The notes: generated by a model from the letters alone, not told the origin. Positions 6,837-14,655 are shown, counted from the stretch's first letter. The stretch: DNA of 16,315 nt from Alphaproteobacteria bacterium (GCA_026400305.1 JAPLPI010000156.1:1-16315), one strand, 5' to 3'. Numbers and translations are program-made.

Positions 6837-7769
6837 CTATGCGGGAATTTTCAGCAGCCGGTGGGCGTTGGTCCAGACCAGTTTTCTGAACACCGTCTTT
6901 GACGTCGAAGCGGTGAGCAGCTTCAGTGTTTCCTGGGCCACGCATTTGCCGCGCATGCGCGGGGCGACGCTGGCGGAGTTCTGTGCCGCGCCGCCGCCCT
7001 TGCCGTCCTCGCAATTGCAGTCGCTGCCAAAATGTAGCTTGTTCTGGTGGCGCTTTAAAAAATCCTGTGTGAACGCCGCATCGCGCGACAGCGCATTGTT
7101 GGCCGAATTGGCGCTCATGTCGGCGAACAGGTTGGGATAGTCCGACAGCAGCTTGTCGCTGACCCCACCCGGCACGATCGGGCCGGTGGGATAGGATTTC
7201 TTTTCGTGATAATCGGCGCTGATATTGGCCCAGAAGGCATCGGCATGGCCGATGAATTTGGTGCGCGGATAGGCTTTCAGGATCGCGCCGAACTTCTTGA
7301 TCCCGGTGTTGTAGCCGCCCGGCGCTGCCGGCTGGCCAATCTCCTGGAAGTGGATCAGCACCGGCACGTCCAGTTCCGCCGCAAGATCATAGACCCGGCG
7401 CATCTCCGGCCCGTCGGCCGCCACGGGATATTTCAGTTCGCCAAAACCCCTGGCGCCGGCTTTTACCGCCTGGGTCATTATCTGTTGCGCATCCGGCTTG
7501 GTGACGTCGGTGGCGGCGAACCAGCAGGGGAACATGGTGGAGGGTTTGACCTGCTGGGGTGTCAGCGGCACTGCTGGATCGTAGCGGGACAGCAGATTGG
7601 CGGCGGTGATCCCGGCGCCTTGTTGGTGGGCGATGTTCGCCTCGGCTGTTTTGCGAACATGAAAATGCATGTCGATGACCGGGGAACTCCACACCGGCGG
7701 GCCTTCCGCGCGCGCAGGCGAGGCTGCGGCAACTGCGCCCAGCCCTGCCAAAACTTTCCGTCTGTCCAT
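6837..7769 (-). CDS. Tat-exported amidohydrolase (amidohydrolase_2 / metal-dependent hydrolase family)
   Basis: This 310-residue TIM-barrel metal-dependent hydrolase is of the amidohydro-rel type (PF04909), the group that includes ACMSD-like decarboxylases and lactone or amide hydrolases. The leader MDRRKVLAGLGAVAAASPARA carries twin arginines R3-R4 and an AxA cleavage site, so the enzyme is exported. The metal site is H35-F-H37 (IDMHFHV), with H140 (VLIHFQE), H175 (FIGHAD) and D250 (HFGSDC). After D250 there is a cysteine- and glycine-rich segment (CNCEDGKGGGAAQ), followed by a helical tail ending TNAHRLLKI, typical of the family. It converges on the esterase gene and is divergent from the DUF1592 gene, so it is transcribed alone. 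The substrate is unknown; a role in catabolism of a small extracytoplasmic compound is likely. Confidence 0.82.
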   Translation of the reverse strand: MDRRKVLAGLGAVAAASPARAEGPPVWSSPVIDMHFHVRKTAEANIAHQQGAGITAANLLSRYDPAVPLTPQQVKPSTMFPCWFAATDVTKPDAQQIMTQAVKAGARGFGELKYPVAADGPEMRRVYDLAAELDVPVLIHFQEIGQPAAPGGYNTGIKKFGAILKAYPRTKFIGHADAFWANISADYHEKKSYPTGPIVPGGVSDKLLSDYPNLFADMSANSANNALSRDAAFTQDFLKRHQNKLHFGSDCNCEDGKGGGAAQNSASVAPRMRGKCVAQETLKLLTASTSKTVFRKLVWTNAHRLLKIPA

Positions 7770-7831
7770 GTTCCCGCCGTTTCCCGATCGGCCGGCGCCA
7801 CGCTAAACTATCAGTTCGCTCCATAACAAAT

Positions 7832-7864
7832 GCTGCAATGCAATATCTCGTTCGCAATTGCAGC
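7832..7864. promoter_or_regulatory. Inverted repeat, candidate operator in divergent promoter region
   Basis: GCTGCAAT (7832-7839) and ATTGCAGC (7857-7864) form a perfect 8-base inverted repeat with a 17-base spacer that contains further TGCAAT-like half-sites. It sits in the 210-base region between the divergent amidohydrolase and DUF1592 genes. A TTGACA hexamer follows at 7870-7875 on the plus strand, but the AT-rich stretch after it (7891-7900) is a poor -10 box. A dyad next to a -35-like box suggests a regulator site able to control both genes. No regulator gene lies next to it to confirm this. Confidence 0.35.
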
Positions 7865-7979
7865 GAAGTTTGACACATCATTGAGGTTCACTTTTTTTTA
7901 CGGATCGTAGATAAGAGGCCGTAGCAAAAGACTCGCCATTGCGCGCGAAATCGCCATGGAGTCAGGGAGATGGGTGTAA

Positions 7980-10250
7980 ATGTCGCCGTTTATCAGGCGT
8001 AGTGGATTAGCCGTTTGCGTGATCGCGTTGTTGGGTGCCGCCGGCACAGCGTTGCTGAGCAATGCCGTGGCCGAGACCGTTGCCTCCAACGCGCCGGTTG
8101 CCGCCGCGCCGTCGTCCGCCGCTTCTGCCGCCACACCGGCGGACCACAAGAAAATGCTGATGCAGTACTGCACGGCCTGTCACAACGACAAGCTCAAGAC
8201 CGCGGGCATGTCGGTGGTGCCGCTGGACGCCAACAATCTGCAGGCCAATCAGGCGACGTGGGAGAAAATCCTTCGCCGCGTCAGCCTGGGTGAAATGCCG
8301 CTGCGCGGCGCGCCGCGCCCGCCCAAGGAAAAGCTGCAGGACTTCACCAACTGGCTGGCCGCGTCGCTGGACACCCAGGCCGCCGCCAATCCCAATCCCG
8401 GCCATGCCACCATGCGCCGCATGAACCGCACCGAATACGCCAATGCGGTGCGCGACCTGCTGGCGCTGGACGTGGACTTCACCAAGGACATGCCGGCCGA
8501 CGATACCGGCTATGGCTTCGACAATATCGCCGACGTGCTGACCGTTTCGCCCACCCTGATGGACCGCTACATCACCGTTGCCGGCAAGATCAGCCGCATT
8601 GCCACGGGCCAGGCGTCGCGCCGCACCATCACCACAGACTACAAGGTGCCCAAGGACCTGTTCACCAACGGCTTCGGTGTTGCCGCCTATAACGAACGCG
8701 CCGGCGACGATCTTCCGTTGGATTCGCGCGGCGGCGGCGCCTTCAAGTTCTACGCGCCCTCTGACGCAACCTATACCATCCAGTTGTACCTGAACGCCGG
8801 TACGCAAACCGAGTCCGAGATCGACGCCAACAACCGGTATGAGGTGAAGACATTCCTGAAAGCTGGTCCCCGCATTATCGGCGCCTCCTTTCCCCGCGTG
8901 ATGCAGATTTCCGTGGTCGGTCCTTTCGATATCAAGGGGCCGGGCGACACCGCCAGCCGCCGCAAGATTTTCATCTGCCGTCCCTCGGCCAGCCTGTCCG
9001 AAACGGCTTGTGCCAACACCATACTCTCCAACCTGGCGCGCCATGCCTATCGCCGTCCAGTCAGCCAGGTCGATGTTGCGCCGCTGATGAAAATTTATGC
9101 CGAGGGCCGCAAGGGCGCGGACTTCGATCATGGCGTTGAAGCGGGCCTGGAAGCGGTGCTAGTGTCGCCCAGCTTTCTGTTCATGCGCGAAAGTGATCCG
9201 ACCAAGAGCGCGCCGGGTGCGGTCCACCGCATCAGCGACCTGGAACTGGCCACGCGCCTGTCCTTCTTCCTGTGGAGCAGCGTGCCCGATGACGCGCTGC
9301 TTAATACCGCTCAGGCGGGCCAGCTGCACAAGCCGGCGGTGCTGAAAGCCCAGGTAGCGCGCATGCTGGCCGATCCCAAGTCCAGGGCGCTGACCCAGAA
9401 CTTCGCGGGCCAGTGGCTGTATCTGCGCCGGCTGGAATATCAAAAGCCCGACCGCCGCGCCTTCCCGGATTTCGACGTGCGCCTGCGCAATGCGATGCAG
9501 ACCGAAACCGAGATGTTCTTTGACGGGGTGGTGCGCGACAATCACAGCGCGCTGGATTTCCTGGACGCCAACTACACCTATGTGAACCAGCGCCTGGCCG
9601 AGCATTACGGCATCCCGGGCGTCTATGGCACCACCTTCCGGAAAGTGGAACTCGATCCCGCGTTGCATCGCGGCGGCTTGCTGGGGCAGGGCTCGGTCCT
9701 GACCGTGACCTCTTACAACAACCGCACTTCGGTAGTGCTGCGTGGCAAGTGGATCCTGGAAAACATCCTGGCCGCCGCGCCGCCGCCGCCGCCGCCGAAC
9801 GTGCCGACGTTGAACGAAGCCAAGAACGGCAAGGCCATGACCATCCGCCAGCAGATGGAAGTGCATCGCGCCAATCCGGTCTGCGCCTCCTGCCACACCA
9901 AGATGGACCCGCTGGGCTTCAGCCTTGAGAATTACGACGCGGTGGGAAAATGGCGCGTCGGCTATGCAGGTTCGGTGGTAGACGCCTCGGCCGTGCTGCC
10001 GGATGGCACCAAGTTCGAAGGTCCCAAGGGATTGCAGAGCATTCTGTTGTCGCGCAAGGACCAGTTCGTCGAAGCCCTGACCGAGCGGCTGATGACCTAC
10101 GCCCTGGCGCGCGGCGTGGAATCCTACGACATGCCGGCGGTGCGCGCGGTTCGATATCAGGCAGCCAAAGATAGCTACCGCATGCAGATGATTATTTTGG
10201 GCATTGTTCAAAGTGTGCCTTTCCAGATGAGAAGGACTCCCACGACATGA
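7980..10250 (+). CDS. Exported c-type-haem protein with DUF1587-DUF1595-DUF1592-DUF1588-DUF1585 domains
   Basis: This 756-residue protein carries the domain string known from planctomycete-type cytochrome proteins. It has an N-terminal hydrophobic leader (about residues 9-30), then a haem-binding CTACH (C64, C67, H68) in a small cytochrome-like domain. DUF1587 (MRRMNRTEYANAVRDLLAL, about 145-210), a beta-rich segment (about 225-330), DUF1595 (about 340-405), DUF1592 (LSFFLWSSVPDDALL, about 416-545), DUF1588 (GSVLTVTSYNNRTS, PPPPPPNVP, about 552-660) and DUF1585 (about 675-752) follow. A second CASCH (C635, C638, H639), followed by KMDPLGF, is a fixed feature of DUF1588 and may bind another haem. 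The ATG at 7980 follows AGGGAG at 7964-7969. It is the first gene of a four-gene unit and overlaps the next by ATGA. No reaction is established for the family; a periplasmic redox or structural role is inferred from the haem motifs. Confidence 0.88.
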   Translation: MSPFIRRSGLAVCVIALLGAAGTALLSNAVAETVASNAPVAAAPSSAASAATPADHKKMLMQYCTACHNDKLKTAGMSVVPLDANNLQANQATWEKILRRVSLGEMPLRGAPRPPKEKLQDFTNWLAASLDTQAAANPNPGHATMRRMNRTEYANAVRDLLALDVDFTKDMPADDTGYGFDNIADVLTVSPTLMDRYITVAGKISRIATGQASRRTITTDYKVPKDLFTNGFGVAAYNERAGDDLPLDSRGGGAFKFYAPSDATYTIQLYLNAGTQTESEIDANNRYEVKTFLKAGPRIIGASFPRVMQISVVGPFDIKGPGDTASRRKIFICRPSASLSETACANTILSNLARHAYRRPVSQVDVAPLMKIYAEGRKGADFDHGVEAGLEAVLVSPSFLFMRESDPTKSAPGAVHRISDLELATRLSFFLWSSVPDDALLNTAQAGQLHKPAVLKAQVARMLADPKSRALTQNFAGQWLYLRRLEYQKPDRRAFPDFDVRLRNAMQTETEMFFDGVVRDNHSALDFLDANYTYVNQRLAEHYGIPGVYGTTFRKVELDPALHRGGLLGQGSVLTVTSYNNRTSVVLRGKWILENILAAAPPPPPPNVPTLNEAKNGKAMTIRQQMEVHRANPVCASCHTKMDPLGFSLENYDAVGKWRVGYAGSVVDASAVLPDGTKFEGPKGLQSILLSRKDQFVEALTERLMTYALARGVESYDMPAVRAVRYQAAKDSYRMQMIILGIVQSVPFQMRRTPTT

Positions 10251-11590
10251 TGATCACCAAGAAAGCGATGGGCCGCCGCACCATGTTGAGCGGCATGGGC
10301 ACCGTGATGGCGCTGCCGTTGCTGGAAGCCATGAGCTCCAGCGCCGGCGCGGCGGAAGTGGCGGCTGCGTCCCGCAAGCGCCTGCAGGTCATCTACACGC
10401 CCAACGGCATGATGATGGAAAACTGGACGCCCAAGACGGCGGGCGAGGGCTATGAGCTGTCGCCGATCCTCAAACCGTTAGAGCCTTATCGCAACAAGTT
10501 CGCGGTGTTCTCCAACCTGTCGCATGTCCAGGCTGAAGCCCTTGGTGACGGCGCGGGCGACCATGGCCGCTGCTGCGGCGGTTACCTAACTGCCACCCAC
10601 GTCAAGAAGACCGAAGGCGCCGACATCACCGCCGGCGTGTCGATGGACCAGGTGGTGGCCAAGCAGTTTGGCGAAAAGACCCAGATCCCGTCCATCGAAG
10701 TGGGCCTGGAGCCTCCCTCGCTGGTGGGCAGCTGCGACAGCGGCTATTCCTGCGCCTACACCAACACCCTGTCCTGGGCGAACGCCTCGACGCCGCTGCC
10801 GGTCACCATCAACCCGCGCGAAGTGTTTGAACGCCTGTTCGGCGACGGCGACAGCCTGGATGCCAAGAGCCGGCTGGCGCAGCTGCGCCGCCAGGCCTCG
10901 ATCCTGGATTTCGTCGCCCAGGACGCCAAGCGCCTGTACGGCAAGATGGGCGCTAGCGACAAGCACAAGCTGGATGAGTATCTGACCTCGGTGCGCGATA
11001 TCGAAAAGCGCATCCAGAAGGTGGAGCAGGGCGGCGCCGAAGCCACCGTGCTTCCCGCCTATGCCCGCCCCTCGGGCGTGCCGGATAAGTTCGAAGACTA
11101 TTCGCACATGATGATTGACTTGCAGGTTCTTGCCATGCAGGCGGACATCACCCGGGTCTCCAGCTTCATGGTCGGCCGCGAAGTGTCGGGTCGTTCCTAT
11201 CCGGAAATCGGGGTACCAGACGCGCACCATCCGCTCAGCCATCATGGCCATGATCCGGAAAAGATCGCCAAGCTGACCAAGATCAACACATTGCACATGG
11301 AACAGGTGGCCTATTACCTGAAGCGCATGAGCGAGACTAGGGAAGGTGAGGGCAGTTTGCTCGACACCACTCTGGTGATGGCGGGCGCCAGCCTGGCCGA
11401 TCCCAACAACCACGACCATCGCGGTTTGCCCGTGATCGTGGCGGGCGGTCTGATGAAGGGCAATCGCCACGTCATCGCGCCGAAGGACACGCCAATGGCC
11501 AACCTGATGCTGTCCATGATGGACACGCTGGGCGTGAACTGTCACAGCATCGGCGATTCCAGCGGCCGTCTTTCAACCTACTCGGCGTAG
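10247..11590 (+). CDS. Tat-exported DUF1552 protein
   Basis: This 447-residue protein matches DUF1552 (PF07586) in length and pattern. It starts MMITKKAMGRRTMLSGMG, with twin arginines R10-R11 and a hydrophobic stretch ending SSSAGAAE, so it is a Tat substrate and probably folds, perhaps with a cofactor, in the cytoplasm. Family landmarks are VIYTPNGMMMENWTP, FAVFSNLSHVQAE, HGRCCGGYLTAT, SIEVGLEPPSLVGSCDSGYSC, DAHHPLSHHGHD and ASLADPNNHDHRGLPVIVAG. The many conserved His, Asp and Cys residues in the last motifs suggest a metal site; DUF1552 is thought to be a distant relative of alkaline-phosphatase/sulfatase-like DUF1501 proteins. ATGATG at 10247-10252 overlaps the TGA of the preceding gene, so translation is coupled. 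DUF1552 and DUF1592 genes are habitual neighbours, so the two products probably act together. Function is unknown. Confidence 0.88.
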   Translation: MMITKKAMGRRTMLSGMGTVMALPLLEAMSSSAGAAEVAAASRKRLQVIYTPNGMMMENWTPKTAGEGYELSPILKPLEPYRNKFAVFSNLSHVQAEALGDGAGDHGRCCGGYLTATHVKKTEGADITAGVSMDQVVAKQFGEKTQIPSIEVGLEPPSLVGSCDSGYSCAYTNTLSWANASTPLPVTINPREVFERLFGDGDSLDAKSRLAQLRRQASILDFVAQDAKRLYGKMGASDKHKLDEYLTSVRDIEKRIQKVEQGGAEATVLPAYARPSGVPDKFEDYSHMMIDLQVLAMQADITRVSSFMVGREVSGRSYPEIGVPDAHHPLSHHGHDPEKIAKLTKINTLHMEQVAYYLKRMSETREGEGSLLDTTLVMAGASLADPNNHDHRGLPVIVAGGLMKGNRHVIAPKDTPMANLMLSMMDTLGVNCHSIGDSSGRLSTYSA

Positions 11591-11601
11591 TCGGCGGGAC
11601 A

Positions 11602-12975
11602 ATGAAAAAGGTAGTGGGACTGGGTCTGTGCCTGCTTGGCGCTCTGCCGGCTTATGCTGGCAGCGCTGCGGACAGCCGGCTGTTGCAAGCGGTGAGAGGC
11701 GGTGATCGCGCGGCCCTCAAGCCCCTGCTGGCCGCGCATGTGAATGTGAACGCCCCGCTGTCCGACAGTTCCACGGTCCTGTCCTGGGCGGTCGACCGCC
11801 AGGACGTCGAAGCAGTGCGTATGCTTCTGTCGGCGGGCGCTAAGCCCAACGTCACTGATGTGGAAGGCGCATCGCCGTTAACCCTGGCCTGCGAGCTTGG
11901 CAATCCCGAGATCGTCACCAGCCTGCTCAAATCCGGCGGCAATGCCAATGCGGCGCGGGCCGATGGTATCGCGGCGCTGGCGCTGTGCGCGGGCAGCTCC
12001 ACGTCCGCGGCGCTGGACGCACTGATCGCCAGGGGCGCCAAGGTCGAGGCCGTCAATCCGCAAGGCCAGACCGCGTTGATGTCGGCTGCCTTCAAGGGGC
12101 GGACCGACAATATCAAGTTCCTGCTTGCGCATGGCGCCAATGCCAACGCGATCTCGGTCAAGGGCTTCACGCCTTTGTTCTTCGCCCTGCGCAGCAAGGA
12201 GCCTTCGGCGCCGCTGGCGCTGCTGGATGCAGGCGCCAACAGCAAGGCGACCTTGCCTGACGGCACATCGGTCGTTGCTGCCGCCGTCGCCAACAACAAT
12301 GTGCCTTTCGCCGTCACTGCCGTGTCGCGCGGCACTGACCTTGAGCAGCGTGACAGTCAGGGACACCAGCTGATCCATGTCGCGGCCGCCAGTGGCAATG
12401 CCGCACTGGTCAAGATGGTGCTGTCCAAGGGCGTAGACGCCAATGCCATGAGCGTGCCGCCGCCTGCGCCGCCTCCGCCGGTTCAGGTTGCTTTCGCAGG
12501 TGGCGGCCAGAAGCTGGCTCTTGCCGACGGCACCCGCCCGCCGCCGCCGCCCGCCCAGCCTCGCACGCCTCTGATCATCGCGGCTGAATCCGGCAGCGCG
12601 CCTGCCATGAAGGCGCTGGTGGAAGCCGGCGCCAAGGCCAGCATTGTGGCGTCGGACGGCACCGCGGTGGCCCTGGCCGCGGCTGGCAGCGGCAACCTGG
12701 ATGCGGTGAAATATGCGTTGGAGCTGGATCAGAACCTGACTTATATCGGCCCGAACCATCGCAGCATCATGCACTTTGCCATCGCCAACAAGAATCCCGA
12801 CTTGGCGATCCCGGTCTTGCAGTATCTCGCCGACAAAGGCGCCAAGCTGGATGAGAAAAACGACAAGGGCGACACGCCTGGCGATTTCATCAATCGCGGC
12901 GGTCAGCAGGATATCCGTATCTTCTATATACAGCTGCTGAAAGATCACAACATCGTGAGCAATCACGATCATTGA
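11602..12975 (+). CDS. Exported ankyrin-repeat protein with proline-rich insert
   Basis: This 457-residue protein has a Sec signal peptide (MKKVVGLGLCLLGALPAYA, cleavage near residue 19-22) and two blocks of ankyrin repeats. The first block, about residues 25-284, contains units such as TVLSWAVDRQDVEAVRMLLSAGAKPN, SPLTLACELGNPEIVTSLL, TALMSAAFKGRTDNIKFLL and QLIHVAAASGNAALVKMVL. The second block, about 322-457, includes TPLIIAAESGSAPAMKALV and MHFAIANKNPDL. Between them lies a low-complexity segment (286-323) with PPPAPPPP and PPPPPAQP. Ankyrin repeats bind proteins, so this may be an extracytoplasmic scaffold or chaperone for the DUF1592 and DUF1552 partners encoded directly upstream. It starts 11 bases after the DUF1552 stop, with only a weak purine-rich site (GGCGGGA), so translation may depend on upstream ribosomes. 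No catalytic motif is seen. Confidence 0.85.
   Translation: MKKVVGLGLCLLGALPAYAGSAADSRLLQAVRGGDRAALKPLLAAHVNVNAPLSDSSTVLSWAVDRQDVEAVRMLLSAGAKPNVTDVEGASPLTLACELGNPEIVTSLLKSGGNANAARADGIAALALCAGSSTSAALDALIARGAKVEAVNPQGQTALMSAAFKGRTDNIKFLLAHGANANAISVKGFTPLFFALRSKEPSAPLALLDAGANSKATLPDGTSVVAAAVANNNVPFAVTAVSRGTDLEQRDSQGHQLIHVAAASGNAALVKMVLSKGVDANAMSVPPPAPPPPVQVAFAGGGQKLALADGTRPPPPPAQPRTPLIIAAESGSAPAMKALVEAGAKASIVASDGTAVALAAAGSGNLDAVKYALELDQNLTYIGPNHRSIMHFAIANKNPDLAIPVLQYLADKGAKLDEKNDKGDTPGDFINRGGQQDIRIFYIQLLKDHNIVSNHDH
12457..12570 (+). other. Proline-rich low-complexity coding segment
   Basis: Residues 286-323 of the ankyrin protein are encoded here by CCG/CCT-rich sequence with two polyproline runs (PPPAPPPP and PPPPP) flanking a glycine/alanine-rich piece (AFAGGGQKLALADG). 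It interrupts the ankyrin array and would form an extended flexible linker. Runs of this kind normally need elongation factor P for efficient translation. Confidence 0.6.
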
Positions 12976-12992
12976 TCCGGACATGGTTGACC

Positions 12993-12998
12993 GGGAGA
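12993..12998 (+). promoter_or_regulatory. Ribosome binding site that fixes the lactonase-like gene start
   Basis: GGGAGA lies five bases before the ATG at 13004. The alternative in-frame ATG at 12983 has no such site and would place seven polar residues ahead of a good signal peptide. This decides in favour of 13004. Confidence 0.65.
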
Positions 12999-13003
12999 CT
13001 GCC

Positions 13004-13855
13004 ATGCGCCTGCTAGCCGCCTTTGTGATGGCCCTGTGCGTTACGGCTTCCGCCCAGCCGGCAGCGCCGCCCGGACTTCCGTCGACGCCCAGGCTGACCA
13101 GTCCGCGCCTCTATGTGCTGGATTGCGGCACCATCATTTCCCACGAGCCCGAGCGGTTCGGCCTACGCCGGGAAGACGTGTCCGATCCGGATTTCTCCGA
13201 TCCCTGTTTCCTGGTGATGCACCCCAAGGGCGTACTGCTGTTTGATACCGGCCTGACCGACGCCCAAGTTGGGCGGCCGATCTACGAGAACAAGAGCGGC
13301 TATGAAGGGCTCCTGAAAACCACCACCCTGAAAGGCGAGCTGGCAAATATCGGCCTCACGCCCGCCGCCATAACCTATCTAGCGATTTCCCATTCCCATT
13401 GGGACCATGTCGGCAACGGCAACGCCTATGCCGTCTCGACCTGGCTGGCGCGCAAGGCTGAATATGACATGATGTTCGGACCCGCCGCGAACGACGCGGC
13501 AAAAAACAACTATGCCGCGCTGGCCCATGCGAGGATCCAGTATATCGATGGCGACCATGACGTGTTCGGCGATGGCAGCGTGGTCTTGCTGTCCACGCCG
13601 GGCCATACGCCGGGCCATCAATCTCTTTACATAAAACTTACAAATACCGGCGGCGTCGTGGTGTCGGGTGACCTGTATCACTATCCAGCCGAGCGGCTGC
13701 AGGGCAAAATGCCGGCCCGCGAATATGCCAGCGGCACGCCGCAATCCCGGAAGAAGATAGAGGAATTCCTCGCGCGCACCCATTCCCAGCTCTGGATCGG
13801 CCATAGCATCGACTGGTACCGTGATGCGGTGAAAGCACCCGGCTGGTACGATTAG
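13004..13855 (+). CDS. Exported metallo-beta-lactamase-fold hydrolase, N-acyl-homoserine-lactonase-like
   Basis: This 283-residue protein has a signal peptide (MRLLAAFVMALCVTASAQPA) followed by a metallo-beta-lactamase fold of the AiiA/AttM lactonase group. The dizinc site is complete: H130-S-H132-W-D134-H135 (ISHSHWDHVGN), H201 (STPGHTPGHQSLYI), D223 (VSGDLYHY) and H267 (LWIGHSIDW). Order and spacing match AHL lactonases, including YIDGDHDVFGD before TPGH and IGHSID near the end. The expected reaction is opening of a lactone ring, possibly quorum-sensing acyl-homoserine lactones, though many relatives act on other lactones. Unlike cytoplasmic AiiA, this one is predicted to be periplasmic. 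It lies 28 bases after the ankyrin gene and is the last gene of the four-gene unit. A sugar lactone made by the upstream dehydrogenase would be another reasonable substrate; this is inference. Confidence 0.8.
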   Translation: MRLLAAFVMALCVTASAQPAAPPGLPSTPRLTSPRLYVLDCGTIISHEPERFGLRREDVSDPDFSDPCFLVMHPKGVLLFDTGLTDAQVGRPIYENKSGYEGLLKTTTLKGELANIGLTPAAITYLAISHSHWDHVGNGNAYAVSTWLARKAEYDMMFGPAANDAAKNNYAALAHARIQYIDGDHDVFGDGSVVLLSTPGHTPGHQSLYIKLTNTGGVVVSGDLYHYPAERLQGKMPAREYASGTPQSRKKIEEFLARTHSQLWIGHSIDWYRDAVKAPGWYD

Positions 13856-13903
13856 GCTTTTCGCCGGATTTACGAAGTTCCGCAGGGCGATAACAGTAGC
13901 GTC

Positions 13904-14655
13904 ATGAACGCCTCTGCCAGGAAAATCAGCCAGCTTCGCCTTGGCTCGCGCCGGACCGGACAGGACAATATCGCCGCCACCCTGGGCGAAGAGATTTTGT
14001 CGGGCGCGCGCAAGCCCGGCGAGCGCATGCCCAGCGACGCCGACATGCACAAGATGTTCGGCGTCTCCCGCGTGGTGACGCGCGAAGTGATCAAGACATT
14101 GGCGGCCAAGGGCCTGGTCGTATCCAAGATGAAGGTCGGCACCACCGTGCTCGATCCCACCCACTGGAATTGGTTAGACTCCGACGTCTTGTCGTGGCGC
14201 GCCAATGTGGGTCTGGACATGGACTTCTTGGCGCATCTCACCGACGTGCGTCGTGCGGTCGAGCCGACAGCCGCGGCGCTGGCGGCGCTCTATGGCACAC
14301 GCGCCGATATCACCTGGCTGCGCGAGGCGATCGCCGCCATGGCCAGCGCCGGCAGAAACCGGCGCTAGTTCGCCGAATCCGATCTGCGTTTTCACTTGGC
14401 GGTCAGCGTCGCGTCCAAGAATCCCTTCTTCTAGTCCTTCGCAGCCACCATTGAGACGGGCTGTTCGCGCTGCTGTCCGTCAACGCCCTGACCGACAACA
14501 GCCGCCAGCAATCCGAGGTCATCGAGATGCATGTCGCGGTGGCGGACGCCATCGAGGAACGCGATCCGCACATAGCGGCCAAGGCCATGATGCGCGCGGT
14601 GGATGGCGGGCTGAGCCACGCCAAGCGGCGCAAGACGGTTCCGGCAAAATCCTGA
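13904..14655 (+). pseudogene. Broken GntR/FadR-family (DgoR-like) transcriptional regulator
   Basis: The first frame (13904-14368, 154 residues) contains a complete winged helix-turn-helix. It reads GEEILSGARKPGERMPSDAD, MFGVSRVVTREVIKTLAAKG and GTTVLDPTHWNWLDSDVLSW, a signature of the DgoR-type FadR subfamily that responds to sugar acids such as galactonate. The FCD ligand domain begins (DVRRAVEPTAAALAALYG) and is then cut by TAG at 14366-14368. The same frame continues as good FCD sequence (AESDLRFHLAVSVASKNPFF) up to a second TAG at 14432-14434. Near 14455-14462 a single-base loss shifts the frame, after which LFALLSVNALTDNSRQQSEVIE runs on to a normal TGA at 14653-14655. Three lesions mark it as a pseudogene. 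The intact N-terminal half could still bind DNA but would lack the effector pocket. It probably once controlled the transketolase gene downstream. Confidence 0.85.

Noticed and set aside
9776..9798. Six-proline run in the DUF1592 protein as an unusual feature
   Set aside because: A PPPPPPNVP stretch is a standard part of the DUF1588 region in this family, so it is expected.
10586..11545. 319-codon minus-strand frame opposite the DUF1552 gene
   Set aside because: The translation is rich in His, Val and Gly with no recognisable domain, and the opposite strand encodes a full, well-patterned DUF1552 protein.
12983..13003. Upstream ATG as the start of the lactonase-like gene
   Set aside because: It lacks a ribosome site and adds polar residues before the signal peptide, while GGGAGA sits five bases before the ATG at 13004.
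14366..14434. Read-through of the two TAG codons by amber suppression or pyrrolysine insertion
   Set aside because: A separate frameshift downstream also breaks the gene, and other genes here end in single TAG stops (esterase, DUF1552, lactonase-like gene). Pseudogene decay is the simpler reading.
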